Shown here: positions 8,470 through 17,663 of the stretch, piece after piece
Layout of the letters: each line of letters opens with the position of its first letter
How positions within the stretch are numbered: the stretch's first letter is position 1
NCBI RefSeq assembly: GCF_013822155.1
Contig: NZ_PNJW01000003.1
Coordinates: 1-64,000 of the forward strand
Reading direction: 5' to 3'
From: Flavobacterium sp.
Lineage (GTDB): Bacteria; Bacteroidota; Bacteroidia; Flavobacteriales; Flavobacteriaceae
Length of the DNA stretch: 64,000 nt
Notes under the pieces: model-generated
Seen by the model: the letters and a program-made list of their open reading frames with translations, nothing else
Databases searched by the model: none
What the model was told of the DNA's origin: nothing
Program-made: the position numbers and the translations under genes

Positions 8470-10725
8470 TTATTTCGTTTTTTCTGCTTCGTCAAATTTA
8501 GATTTTAACACTTCTTTTGGCCACATATTATTGCTCACATCAATATCTGCTGTTTCTAGTTTTGGATCTAATTGGATTTTCTTAACCTGTTTTTCTGTTG
8601 CAAACACTCGGGTTGCTGATTGATTACTTTTTCTCCAAATTTGTTCAGGAAATTTAAAGGTTTCGGAAGTACCATCTTCATATTGTAACTCAACTATAAT
8701 TGGCATAATCATTCCACCGGGTTTGTCAAAAGTAACTTCATAAAAGTACTTTGGTGATTTTAAATTACGTTGTTCTTCCGCATTAAATTTAGTGGTAACA
8801 AAATCATTCAAGGGTTTAATTTCTGAAATAGTTAAATCCTTTTTATTTTTTTGATTGAGTTGTGGATTATTTCCTTCCACTAAATATACATAAGGTCCAG
8901 TTGCTGTGCCAAATCTACCTCTTCGGGTTTTCATATCTTTTAATTCCGCCGTAGGTTCATCGGTTACAAAGTATTGTTTGACTTCTTTGATTCCAATGTC
9001 AACATAATCAGTAGAGAAAAACCAGCCTCTCCAAAACCAATCTAAGTCAACCGCGGAAGCATCTTCTATTGTTCTAAAGAAATCTTCAGGCGTTGGATGT
9101 TTAAATTTCCATCGGTTAGCATACGTTTTAAAAGCATGGTCAAATAATTCACGACCCATGATAGTTTCACGCAAAATATTCAATCCCGTTGCCGGTTTAG
9201 AATAAGCATTTGCTCCAAATTGGTGAATACCTTCAGAATTAGACATGATTGGTTCTAAAAACTTTTGGTCGCCACTCATATAAGGCACTATTTTGTGAGC
9301 CGGACCACGACTTGACGGGTAATTCTCCATGAAATCTTGTTCAGCTAAATATTGTAAAAACGTGTCTAAGCCTTCATCCATCCACGACCACTGGCGTTCA
9401 TCAGAATTGACAATCATAGGAAAATAATTATGTCCGACTTCGTGGATAATTACGCTAATCATACCGTATTTGATTCGGTCTGACACATACCCGTTGGCAT
9501 CCGGTCGACCATAATTCCAACAAATCATTGGGTATTCCATCCCTTGGTCTTCAGCAGAAATAGAAATCGCTTTATGATAAGGATAATCAAACGTATGTTT
9601 AGAATATGTTTTTAACGTTTGTGCTACCGCTCTGGTAGAATATTGTTCCCACAACGGATTACTCTCATTAGGATAAAGAGAAATAGCCATCACATTTTTG
9701 GTTTCTAATTTTACTGCCATGGCATCGTAAATGAATTTTCTGGAGGACGAAAATGCAAAGTCTCTCACATTTTCAGCTCTGAATTTCCATATTTTTGTTT
9801 TGTCTGAAAAACCTTTTTCAGTAGCTTTAGCCTCGTCTGGTGTAACAATTAAAACGGGTTTATCAAATGTTTTTTCAGCAAGTTCATATCTTTTTACTTG
9901 TTCAGCCGTAAAAACTTCTTTTCTATTCAATAAAACACCGGTAGCTTCTAATACATGGTCTGCCGGAACAGTTATATTCACGTCATAATTCCCAAAAGCC
10001 AATGCAAACTCTCCTCTTCCCCAAAACTGCATATTTTGCCAGCCTTCCACATCATTATAAACAGCCATTCTTGGAAAAAATTGAGCAATAACATATAATC
10101 TATTTCCGTCTTTTTCAAATTCTTCATAACCGGAACGGCCACCATCTACTCTATAATTATTGATATTGTACCACCATTTAATTGAAAAAGAAACTTTCTC
10201 CTTTGGTTTTAATGGAGTTGGTAAATCAATTCGCATCATGGTTTGATTAATAACGTAGGAAAGTGGTTTTCCATTAGCATCATTTACATAAACCAAATTA
10301 AATCCACCATCAAAAGTTTTTTGCATGTAATTTTTCACAAATCCATCAACAGGAACTGAGCCTTCCATTTTTTGACTTTCAATTAATGGCGTTTTCGATT
10401 GTCGGGCTCTCATGTTTTGGTCTAACTGAACCCAAAGATATTCCAATGATTCAGGTGAATTATTGTGGTAAGTAATTGTTTCTACACCATCAATTCGTTT
10501 GTTTTTATCATCTAAAACAACATCCATTTTATAATCTGCCTGTTGTTGATAATAGGCAGGTCCGGGAGCACCGGAGGCCGTTCTAAACATATTTGGTGTA
10601 GCCAATAAATCATAGAGTTGGCTAAATTTATTCGTGTCGTAATGTCCTGATTCTCTTTTAGTTTCAGTTTTTTCTTGGGCCAACAATAAGGCTGGAAATA
10701 ATCCGAAAAATAGCAGCTTCTTCAT
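8470..10725 (-). CDS. Secreted M1-family zinc metallopeptidase
   Basis: An aminopeptidase of the gluzincin M1 family, exported by the N-terminal signal peptide (about 1-16, ending LLLAQ). The zinc site is complete: His428-Glu429-x-x-His432 and Glu451, the 18-residue spacing typical of the family. The substrate-binding GxMEN motif appears as GMEYP (about 395-399), a common variation in the Bacteroidota branch. Total length is 751 residues with an N-terminal beta domain and an Ig-like C-terminal part. It probably trims peptides in the periplasm or at the surface. It ends the minus-strand block that begins with the CarboxypepD_reg cluster but is separated from it by 57 bases. Confidence 0.93.
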   Translation of the reverse strand: MKKLLFFGLFPALLLAQEKTETKRESGHYDTNKFSQLYDLLATPNMFRTASGAPGPAYYQQQADYKMDVVLDDKNKRIDGVETITYHNNSPESLEYLWVQLDQNMRARQSKTPLIESQKMEGSVPVDGFVKNYMQKTFDGGFNLVYVNDANGKPLSYVINQTMMRIDLPTPLKPKEKVSFSIKWWYNINNYRVDGGRSGYEEFEKDGNRLYVIAQFFPRMAVYNDVEGWQNMQFWGRGEFALAFGNYDVNITVPADHVLEATGVLLNRKEVFTAEQVKRYELAEKTFDKPVLIVTPDEAKATEKGFSDKTKIWKFRAENVRDFAFSSSRKFIYDAMAVKLETKNVMAISLYPNESNPLWEQYSTRAVAQTLKTYSKHTFDYPYHKAISISAEDQGMEYPMICWNYGRPDANGYVSDRIKYGMISVIIHEVGHNYFPMIVNSDERQWSWMDEGLDTFLQYLAEQDFMENYPSSRGPAHKIVPYMSGDQKFLEPIMSNSEGIHQFGANAYSKPATGLNILRETIMGRELFDHAFKTYANRWKFKHPTPEDFFRTIEDASAVDLDWFWRGWFFSTDYVDIGIKEVKQYFVTDEPTAELKDMKTRRGRFGTATGPYVYLVEGNNPQLNQKNKKDLTISEIKPLNDFVTTKFNAEEQRNLKSPKYFYEVTFDKPGGMIMPIIVELQYEDGTSETFKFPEQIWRKSNQSATRVFATEKQVKKIQLDPKLETADIDVSNNMWPKEVLKSKFDEAEKTK

Positions 10726-10782
10726 CTAAATTTTTTTTGAAGGAACTAAAATAAACATTTTAAGGAAGCAGAAATTTTTTTA

Positions 10783-11286
10783 TCAGTAATTTAACAACTC
10801 GTTGGGATTATCAGGAGTTAACAAAGCACTTTGTTTCTTATTTAAAACTTGAGTGTGAATGATGTTTTGTTGTTCAACAATAAAATCAAATAAAAGAGTG
10901 TTTTTGACATCTATAGAATTCACTTTGGAAACATCACTTACTTTTAGATAAATGATAAATACATCATCTTCTATTTCTTTTTGTACAAATTGAATCTCTT
11001 TATATTTTGCATTTACTTTAATGGAAAAATTATCTGAAATATACTTTTTAAATTGTTCCAATTGAACTACCGACTCTTTAGAAGAACCCAAATAAAACTT
11101 AGTTTTATGTTTTTTTTCTAACGCATTATTCAAATCATCAATAAAAAATCGAGCTGTAATTTGGATTGTTTTCTTTTCAGGAACAAAATTAATTTGTGTC
11201 ACAGAAACATAAAATTTATGCATCGTGAAAGAAGATAATCCTATAAAAAAAATAGCTATAAAAACAATTTTTATCTTTTTTCTCAT
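10783..11286 (-). CDS. DUF6702-like secreted protein
   Basis: A 167-residue exported protein of unknown function. A signal peptide or anchor spans about 1-22 (SSFTMHKFYVS follows, with the family's typical MHKFYVS opening). The rest is a beta-rich domain. Proteins with this start are usually encoded next to M1 peptidases and CarboxypepD_reg-like proteins in Flavobacteriia, as here. It lies 5 bases after the preceding gene, so it belongs to that operon. The family label comes from memory of the N-terminal pattern. Confidence 0.7.
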   Translation of the reverse strand: MRKKIKIVFIAIFFIGLSSFTMHKFYVSVTQINFVPEKKTIQITARFFIDDLNNALEKKHKTKFYLGSSKESVVQLEQFKKYISDNFSIKVNAKYKEIQFVQKEIEDDVFIIYLKVSDVSKVNSIDVKNTLLFDFIVEQQNIIHTQVLNKKQSALLTPDNPNELLNY

Positions 11287-11291
11287 TTAAA

Positions 11292-12080
11292 TTAATCCTT
11301 AGGAAGGTTTTTATATTCTTTGCTTTTACTGATTAAAAAGTCTATTAAATCAATTTCTCTATTTACAGCTAACAGCTCTTTCACCTTTGGATCTGAATCA
11401 CAATATGCTAAAAACAACCCGATTTCGTCTTTGTTTAGTTCAAGTGTTTCCGTAAAAAAGTTATAGGTAAATTTATCTTTTACTGCTTCCTGAAAATTCT
11501 TTGAGGAAGTAAAAACCATTTCTTTGGGTTTGTCTTTTACGAAAATTTTTCCAATCATCTTACCAATTTTAACAAAGTCCATTCCGTACGTAATTGTTCC
11601 ATCATAAATACCCGGATTTTTAGGAGTAGAACTGGCATCTTTTTCAAATTGTAAATCTGTAATCTGAGCACTGTTAAAAGCGGGATTCATATCGGTCACT
11701 TTCATGTTTTTAACATCTTTAATTAAATCTCCTGTTAATGTTTTTGGTGTCACGACAACTTCATCTAATTCGTTAATGAATTCCTCTAATTTAACATAAA
11801 CAACTTCAACTTTAAAATCAATCTCAGCCAGAATCAATTTTTTTGATTTAAAAACTACACTGGAAAAAACTAATGTATCACTTGGTCTTGCATACAAAGC
11901 AAAGTAACCCAAATGATCTGAAATTGCTCCTTTGTTAGAAGAAATATTAAAAACAGTTACATTGTCAATTGATAATGATTCTGCAACAATTTTTCCTTTC
12001 AATACAACTCTTGGCACAAATTGACCATAGGAAAATTGTATTATAAAAAAGGTGACTATTAAAAGAAAATTATTTTTCAT
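11292..12080 (-). CDS. CarboxypepD_reg-like secreted protein (paralogue 1)
   Basis: A 262-residue exported protein. After a signal peptide (about 1-19, ending FSYGQ) comes a CarboxypepD_reg-like Ig fold (about 25-110: VLKGKIVAESLSIDNVTVFN, then TLVFSSVVFKSKKL and the ELDEVVVTPK strand). The C-terminal half is specific to this small family and ends with a short conserved helical region (EIDLIDFLISKSKEYKNL). Such domains often sit on TonB-dependent transporters, but here there is no plug or barrel, so the protein is stand-alone. It overlaps paralogue 2 by 11 bases, indicating an operon. Confidence 0.75.
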   Translation of the reverse strand: MKNNFLLIVTFFIIQFSYGQFVPRVVLKGKIVAESLSIDNVTVFNISSNKGAISDHLGYFALYARPSDTLVFSSVVFKSKKLILAEIDFKVEVVYVKLEEFINELDEVVVTPKTLTGDLIKDVKNMKVTDMNPAFNSAQITDLQFEKDASSTPKNPGIYDGTITYGMDFVKIGKMIGKIFVKDKPKEMVFTSSKNFQEAVKDKFTYNFFTETLELNKDEIGLFLAYCDSDPKVKELLAVNREIDLIDFLISKSKEYKNLPKD

Positions 12081-12786
12081 AAGAATTTAAATAAGTTAAA
12101 AATTCTTGCGACAACTCACCTAAAATAAAGGTAGTTCTCACTTTGTTTTTTGAAGTTAACGCTTCTGCTAAGTTAATATCTTCCACCACATAAAATTTAA
12201 ATCCATTCACATATTCTTTTGGAATCTTAAGCGAATTTATAAAAAATGCATCTTCAAAATAACTTTCCAAACGAATAATTAATCGCTCTCTTTTTTCAAC
12301 TTCCAGCTCTCTTTTCAAATCTTTCGTTCTACCGGAAACCCAATTTAACAACGGATCTAAAAAACCTGTTGTTGCCGTTCTAATTCTTCGTTCAGCCGGC
12401 GTATAACTTACCGGTTTGTAGTTTATAATTCCTAAATTTTGTGCGGTAATTTTAGTATTTTCAGAAACTACCACTTCCTCTAATTGATTAACTTTTGAAG
12501 TCATGTTAATTTCTACAAAACCATCATTAATCTCTTTTTTAGTGATGGTTTTTCGCCAATAATTGAGATGAACAGCTGAAAAAACCAATAAATCATCTTC
12601 CTTTACCTCCAAATAAAATTCTCCTTTTGCATTAGTAATCGTTGCTTTTTCGGAAACTAAATTTAAAACATGAATCCCTTCTACCGAAGCATTTTCAACT
12701 TTGATAATGCCACGAATTTGTTTTTCATTTTGTGAAAACACTTTGGCTGATGAAAAAATGAACAATAAAAATAGTAACTTATTCAT
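12070..12786 (-). CDS. CarboxypepD_reg-like secreted protein (paralogue 2)
   Basis: A 238-residue exported protein, closely similar to the gene upstream: shared stretches include EGIHVLNLVSEKATI, LVFSAVHLNYWRK, LEEVVVSENTKI and YKPVSYTPAERR. A signal peptide covers about 1-18. The N-terminal half is a CarboxypepD_reg-like fold and the C-terminal part carries the conserved DPLLNWVSGRTKDLKRELE stretch. No catalytic residues are recognisable. It overlaps its neighbours by 11 and 8 bases, so the three genes are co-translated. Function unknown; an envelope-associated or adaptor role is only a guess. Confidence 0.75.
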   Translation of the reverse strand: MNKLLFLLFIFSSAKVFSQNEKQIRGIIKVENASVEGIHVLNLVSEKATITNAKGEFYLEVKEDDLLVFSAVHLNYWRKTITKKEINDGFVEINMTSKVNQLEEVVVSENTKITAQNLGIINYKPVSYTPAERRIRTATTGFLDPLLNWVSGRTKDLKRELEVEKRERLIIRLESYFEDAFFINSLKIPKEYVNGFKFYVVEDINLAEALTSKNKVRTTFILGELSQEFLTYLNSYEK

Positions 12787-13540
12787 ATTCTTCCATGTAG
12801 ATTAAAAAATCAGTTGCCAGTTTCGAGATTCGAAAATTGCCCTGTATTTTATTATTTGACTGTAAATAATTCATTAATTCATCGTCATAAATGATATAAT
12901 ATTTAAATCCATCAACAAATTCCTTTGGAATTTTCAGTTGATTTGCATAAAACTCATTGTCATTCCAATCGTTCAACTTCCTTAAAAGTAGTTCTTTTTT
13001 TTCAATTTTCAAATCGTTTTTAAGCATTTTTGTTCGTCCCGTTGCCCAATACAATAATGGATCTAAGGGTAATCTAAAAGCCATCAGACCTATTAAATCC
13101 ATTTGGGTTATTTTAGTTGGGCGTAACTTTCGTTCGGCAGGAGTATATGCTTTAGGTTTATAGTTAATTATCCCTAACTCTTGTGCATTAATTTTGGTGT
13201 ATTCCGTTAATACCACTTCATTTAATTTCACTTCTTTAGGAGTCATTATCACTTCTAAAAATCCTGTTTTAAAATCATTTTCCTTAATGCTTTTTCGCCA
13301 ATAGTTTAAATGAACTGCCGAAAAAACTAACAAATCACCTTGTTTAGCTACAATTGAAAAATGTCCATTTCGATCGGTAACCGTTGCTTTTTCGGAAACT
13401 AAATTTAAAACATGAACGCCTTCAACCGAATTTGATTCACAAATAATTGTTCCATTGATTACTTTTTCAGCCATGTCTTGAGCATGGATAAAAAAGGAAT
13501 AAAAGAAAAGCAACATTTTGACCAAGTAATATTTTCTCAT
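12779..13540 (-). CDS. CarboxypepD_reg-like secreted protein (paralogue 3)
   Basis: A 253-residue exported protein at the head of the tandem. The signal peptide is about 1-20 (SFFIHAQ). It shares EGVHVLNLVSEKATV, LVFSAVHLNYWRK, YKPKAYTPAERK and DPLLYWATGRTK with paralogue 2, so the two arose by duplication. A short insertion (about 150-158, LIGLMAFRLP) is the clearest difference. A TAAATTTG box at 13597-13604 on the minus strand may be its promoter, though no well-spaced -33 element was found. Confidence 0.75.
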   Translation of the reverse strand: MRKYYLVKMLLFFYSFFIHAQDMAEKVINGTIICESNSVEGVHVLNLVSEKATVTDRNGHFSIVAKQGDLLVFSAVHLNYWRKSIKENDFKTGFLEVIMTPKEVKLNEVVLTEYTKINAQELGIINYKPKAYTPAERKLRPTKITQMDLIGLMAFRLPLDPLLYWATGRTKMLKNDLKIEKKELLLRKLNDWNDNEFYANQLKIPKEFVDGFKYYIIYDDELMNYLQSNNKIQGNFRISKLATDFLIYMEEYE

Positions 13541-13648
13541 AAACTATCTAAGAAATACAATTGCATTTTGAACTGATAATTATTCATACTCTTCATCAAA
13601 TTTATTTTAAAAAAGTAGCACTTCGTCCAGCAACTCCTGAAGATTAAC

Positions 13649-14515
13649 TTATTTATAACAGGTTGTATTTACGTACATACTTATACAGGCATCCGATTTT
13701 GACCAAGTTGCCATAGATTTATCTCTATTGTAGATAGTAAAATAAGGCAACATTGCCGCATAAAACGCAAAACGCCAATTTTTATCATCCCTTTTTTTGC
13801 TTTCCAACCATGTTAAAGTAATCGCTACTTGTTCTTGTTCCTTTTCTAAATAAATTTCATAAGGTTTTAAATCAAATTGAACCCAGTCCGTTTGACCATT
13901 CTTTACTTCAATTATAATGCTCTTATTGAGGATATTTTCATACGGCATTCCGTCTTTTAAATTGTAAATATTCATTCGAAATTTAATCGATTTAAATTCA
14001 TTGCCACTGATACAAAAATTAAGATTGTCTATTCTACAATCATTTTCAATATCAAAAAGCATCCCTTTCTCTCTTCCTAATTCTACATTAATTTCTTTTT
14101 CATAGGTAGAATAAAAACTAATATGCATCATTCCGGCACCTTTTGATGTGCGACCTATTTTTTTCGTCCAGGTTTTGGGAGAAATTAAAACCACTTCATT
14201 CAGTTCGTTTACTGATGGAACTAGCCAAATTTCGTTTTGTTTGGATAAATTTTTCAAACTTAATTCAATCGTTTCAAATCCAATGTGCGAAAAAATCACT
14301 AGCTCATCCAAACTGATATCTTGATTGATGGTTAGTACAAAATTTCCGTTTTTATCAGAAATGGTTCCAACTTCTTTATTTCTTATTCCAATATTTACAT
14401 AGGCCAATGGCTCTTTTGTTGAAAAATTGGCAACACTACCTTTGATAACTACTTGTGAAAAACCTTGAGTAAAAAAAAGTAAAAACAAAAAAAAGATTAG
14501 TCCCTGATTTTTCAT
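13649..14515 (-). CDS. CarboxypepD_reg-like secreted protein (larger, divergent member)
   Basis: A 288-residue exported protein. The reading frame is open 22 codons further upstream, but the ATG at 14513-14515 gives a clean signal peptide (KNQGLIFFLFLLFFTQGFSQ), so this start is preferred. A CarboxypepD_reg-like domain follows (about 22-110: VVIKGSVANFSTKEPLAYVN, NKEVGTISDKNGNFVL, ELVIFSHIGFETIELSL, ELNEVVLISPK). The C-terminal half is a separate beta-rich domain of unknown role with a late aromatic segment (WRFAFYAAMLPYF). It is more distant from the three tandem paralogues and probably a separate transcription unit. Confidence 0.7.
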   Translation of the reverse strand: MKNQGLIFFLFLLFFTQGFSQVVIKGSVANFSTKEPLAYVNIGIRNKEVGTISDKNGNFVLTINQDISLDELVIFSHIGFETIELSLKNLSKQNEIWLVPSVNELNEVVLISPKTWTKKIGRTSKGAGMMHISFYSTYEKEINVELGREKGMLFDIENDCRIDNLNFCISGNEFKSIKFRMNIYNLKDGMPYENILNKSIIIEVKNGQTDWVQFDLKPYEIYLEKEQEQVAITLTWLESKKRDDKNWRFAFYAAMLPYFTIYNRDKSMATWSKSDACISMYVNTTCYK

Positions 14516-14633
14516 AATTGAATTACTTAATTGAAAAAGTAATGGTAAAAATATTGTGTTTTCTTCCCAATATCCTCCCAAAGACTTTGTAATTATTTGT
14601 TAAACTGAAACAGTTTTAAAAAAGATAAACCCT

Positions 14634-14641
14634 TACTTTTG
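14634..14641 (+). promoter_or_regulatory. -7 box of pepE
   Basis: TACTTTTG, a perfect TAnnTTTG, ends 16 bases before the pepE ATG. No TTG is found at the usual -33 spacing. Confidence 0.35.
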
Positions 14642-14657
14642 TATAAATTCCAATGAA

Positions 14658-15365
14658 ATGAAAAACCTAATTATTGCCAGTACCTCAACTATACACGGCG
14701 GAAGTTACCTTGATTATTTATTGCCAATTCTGAAAGTACATTTTGCTGCTTGTCAATCGATTCTATTCATTCCTTATGCCCGACCGAGTGGAATTTCTCA
14801 TGAAGTATATACTCAAAAAGTTGGTTCTGTTTTTAACTCCATTGGTATTTCCGTTAAAGGAATTCACGAATTTTCAAATCCAATTGAAGCCATTGAGCAA
14901 GCGGAAGGCATTTTTACGGGAGGCGGAAACACCTTTTTATTAGTTTCACAATTGTATGAAAATAAAGTGATGGCTGTTTTAAAACAAACCATCGAAAAGG
15001 GGACGCCTTATTTAGGTACAAGTGCCGGTAGTAATATTTGTGGGTTAACCATGAAAACCACGAATGATATGCCCATCATTTATCCTCCTAGTTTTGACAC
15101 GTTGGGAGTTATTCCTTTTAATTTAAATCCGCATTATTTAGACCCGGACACCCATTCAACACATATGGGCGAAACGCGTGAAACCAGAATCAAAGAATTT
15201 CATCAATTCAATACTCCTGCCGTTTTTGGATTACGAGAAGGAAGCTGGTTAGAAGTAAAAGGAAACTCCATTGTATTAAGAGGAACTTTAACCGCTCGTT
15301 TATTCAGACCAAACCAAGAAGCTGTTGAGTTGGAGAGTGGAAGTGAGTTGAATTTTTTAAAGTAG
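14658..15365 (+). CDS. pepE: Peptidase E (alpha-aspartyl dipeptidase, S51)
   Basis: A cytoplasmic serine dipeptidase that splits dipeptides with N-terminal aspartate. The 235-residue protein carries the nucleophile Ser122 in GTSAGSN, with Asp137 and His159 placed exactly two residues after their Salmonella/E. coli equivalents (120, 135, 157). The glycine-rich TGGGNTFLL motif (about 87-95) is also present. Length is normal. It is a single-gene unit followed at once by a hairpin belonging to the convergent tRNA. Confidence 0.93.
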   Translation: MKNLIIASTSTIHGGSYLDYLLPILKVHFAACQSILFIPYARPSGISHEVYTQKVGSVFNSIGISVKGIHEFSNPIEAIEQAEGIFTGGGNTFLLVSQLYENKVMAVLKQTIEKGTPYLGTSAGSNICGLTMKTTNDMPIIYPPSFDTLGVIPFNLNPHYLDPDTHSTHMGETRETRIKEFHQFNTPAVFGLREGSWLEVKGNSIVLRGTLTARLFRPNQEAVELESGSELNFLK

Positions 15366-15370
15366 ATTAT

Positions 15371-15404
15371 AAAAAAAGAAAACCCCAAACTTTCGTTTGA
15401 GGTT
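15371..15404 (-). terminator. Terminator of tRNA-Gly(UCC)
   Basis: A perfect 10-bp stem (arms 15381-15390 and 15395-15404, one G-T pair) with a four-base GAAA loop on the minus strand is followed by a T-rich run. A textbook intrinsic terminator directly downstream of the tRNA. Confidence 0.85.
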
Positions 15405-15412
15405 CTTAGCAG

Positions 15413-15485
<73 letters not shown>

Positions 15486-15496
15486 TTTTGTGAGTG

Positions 15497-15528
15497 CAAA
15501 TATAGATAATTACTTTACTTGGATGCAA
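15497..15528 (-). promoter_or_regulatory. Promoter of tRNA-Gly(UCC)
   Basis: On the minus strand TTG (15526-15528), a 21-base spacer and TATATTTG (15497-15504) match the Bacteroidota promoter, ending 11 bases before the tRNA 5' end. Confidence 0.65.
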
Positions 15529-15629
15529 ATTTTTTTTGAAAAAAATTATCTTAAAGCTTACTTAAATTGTAATGGTTTTATTCTTAAATTGTTATATCTT
15601 TAGGTTAATGTAATTAATGATAATGAATT

Positions 15630-16070
15630 ATGCTTACCATAAGAGAAATAACTGCATTAGAAACCTATTCTGTCCGACATCCCGTTTTGAGAGAAGGCAA
15701 ACCTGTTGAAAGTTGTCACTTTGAAGGCGATGAACTTCATTCTACAATTCATTTAGGGCTGTTCATTAATTGTGCTCTAATTGGTGTAATTTCTTTATTT
15801 AAGAACAAAAATGTCAACTTTACTGAAAAAAAACAATTTCAAATTCGTGGTATGGCGGTTTTAAAACACCATCAAAAAATGGGCTACGGCATAAAACTCG
15901 TTAAAGAGGCTGAACATATTATCCAAAAATACAATTGTAATTTGCTTTGGTTTAACGCCCGTGAAACAGCAGTTGATTTTTATAAAAAAATGGGATATAC
16001 AGTTATTGGAGAATCTTTTATTATAAAAGACATTGGCACTCATTTTGTAATGTATAAAAAATTGATTTAG
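15630..16070 (+). CDS. GNAT-family N-acetyltransferase
   Basis: A 146-residue acetyl-CoA-dependent acyltransferase. The acetyl-CoA-binding region is FQIRGMAVLKHHQKMGYGIKL (about 70-90), a Q/RxxGxG/A-type motif in which the last glycines are MGYG. The C-terminal part has the FYKKMGYTVIGE strand typical of the fold. The acceptor is not predictable. It ends 15 bases before the L,D-transpeptidase gene, so the two may be co-transcribed. Confidence 0.8.
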   Translation: MLTIREITALETYSVRHPVLREGKPVESCHFEGDELHSTIHLGLFINCALIGVISLFKNKNVNFTEKKQFQIRGMAVLKHHQKMGYGIKLVKEAEHIIQKYNCNLLWFNARETAVDFYKKMGYTVIGESFIIKDIGTHFVMYKKLI

Positions 16071-16085
16071 CCCATTATACATTTT

Positions 16086-17663
16086 ATGAAAAAAATTTTC
16101 CTTTTATTTCTTGCATTAGTATTAATTTCTTGTAATGACGACAGGAATAAAAAGGCTGATAAAGACACAACCCCTATTGTTACTCTTACTAAAGAAGGTA
16201 AAATTTTAGCTATTGATTCAACTGTACTTCATAAAAGTAAAGATTCGACCGTAATTGCTTTTTATCATTCAAATAACAACAAAACGTTTTGGTTAGCCTT
16301 CAATTGCAGAGAATCACTTATTGATGAACTTAAAAATGTAGAAGACGAAGGATTGAATCGTGCCGATTTTGATTTGAAAAAAATAATCAAATTTGAAAAT
16401 ACTATTGGCACCTTGTCGGACAAAGCATTAATAGAATATGATATATTACTAACCGAAAATCTTAGTAAATATGTCAAAAAAGTTGCTAACGGGACTTTAA
16501 ATCCAAAAGAACTCTACAAAGATTGGGATTTAAAAGACAGCAAAATTAATCCGAAAAAATTACTTTTAAATTTTCAACGAAAAGATTCGTTTGATTATGC
16601 TTTGTATGCTGTAAAACCAAATCATATTGTTTACAGAAAACTTAAACACGCCTTAAAACTCATTAACCAATTTCCTGATAAGAATTTTGAAGTATTAGAA
16701 GCAAAAGATAAAATAGTTTATAAAGACACGCATGATTTGCTTCCTGAAATTAAAAAACGATTAGTCTATTGGCATGATTTAAAAATGCCGGATTCGATAA
16801 CTTCCATTTACGATGAAAACACCTTAATAGGTGTGAAAAAATTTCAATCCCGCCATGGATTAGCTCCTGATGGCGTGATAGGAAAAGGAACTCTTTCTGC
16901 TTTAAATTATTCAAAGAAAAAAAGAAAAGAGCAAATCATTGTCAACATGGAACGTTGGAGATGGTTTCCTAAACAATTTGAAAAAGAATATATTCTTATC
17001 AATATTCCTGATTACACACTCAACGTCGTTAAAAAAAATGACACTATCCGAACGCATCGGATTATTGTTGGAAAATCAAGCAGAAGTACACCTATTTTAT
17101 ATTCTAAACTTAGTTATGTTGTGTTTAATCCCACTTGGACATTGCCTCCTACAATATTAAAAGAAGATGTCATTCCGGCTGCCACAAAAAACAGAGACTA
17201 TTTTGCAACTAAAAATATCACTATTTATAATGGCAATATAGAAGTTAGTCCGGACGATTGGAATCCGGCTAAAGCGAAATCATATCGCTATGTTCAACCT
17301 CCCGGTTCTTCAAATTCTTTAGGGTTGGTAAAAATCATGTTCCCAAATAAGCACTCCGTTTATTTACACGACACCAATTCAAGAGGTTATTTTGGTAGAG
17401 AAAATCGCTCGTTGAGTTCCGGTTGTGTTCGAGTACAAAATCCATTTGAACTTACAGAATATCTTTTAGAGGATTCAATTAATTGGACAAAAGCAAAAAT
17501 TGATGAAGTACTTGCAGAGGCTGAAACCAAAAATGTATATTTCAAAAAAGACATTTATTTACACATCCTTTATTGGACGGCATGGAGTGAAGGTGATAAA
17601 CTTCAATTTAGAGATGATATATATCGCCTGGATTTTGATTTGTACAAAAAACTACGAAATTAA
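16086..17663 (+). CDS. L,D-transpeptidase lipoprotein (YcbB/LdtD-like)
   Basis: Makes 3-3 cross-links in peptidoglycan or attaches proteins to it. The 525-residue protein is a lipoprotein (LISC, lipidated Cys16, followed by Asn-Asp-Asp). It has the YcbB layout: a scaffold domain (about 50-210), a PG_binding_1 repeat (about 235-270: GVKKFQSRHGLAPDGVIG), and a YkuD catalytic domain (about 290-480). The catalytic motif is intact: His428 (YLHD) and Cys447 in SSGCVRV. Its 3' end overlaps by 12 bases the convergent second L,D-transpeptidase gene. Confidence 0.92.
   Translation: MKKIFLLFLALVLISCNDDRNKKADKDTTPIVTLTKEGKILAIDSTVLHKSKDSTVIAFYHSNNNKTFWLAFNCRESLIDELKNVEDEGLNRADFDLKKIIKFENTIGTLSDKALIEYDILLTENLSKYVKKVANGTLNPKELYKDWDLKDSKINPKKLLLNFQRKDSFDYALYAVKPNHIVYRKLKHALKLINQFPDKNFEVLEAKDKIVYKDTHDLLPEIKKRLVYWHDLKMPDSITSIYDENTLIGVKKFQSRHGLAPDGVIGKGTLSALNYSKKKRKEQIIVNMERWRWFPKQFEKEYILINIPDYTLNVVKKNDTIRTHRIIVGKSSRSTPILYSKLSYVVFNPTWTLPPTILKEDVIPAATKNRDYFATKNITIYNGNIEVSPDDWNPAKAKSYRYVQPPGSSNSLGLVKIMFPNKHSVYLHDTNSRGYFGRENRSLSSGCVRVQNPFELTEYLLEDSINWTKAKIDEVLAEAETKNVYFKKDIYLHILYWTAWSEGDKLQFRDDIYRLDFDLYKKLRN

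Noticed and set aside
14516..14581. Longer N terminus for the CarboxypepD_reg protein at 13649-14515
   Set aside because: The extra 22 residues would hide a clean signal peptide that begins at the ATG at 14515.
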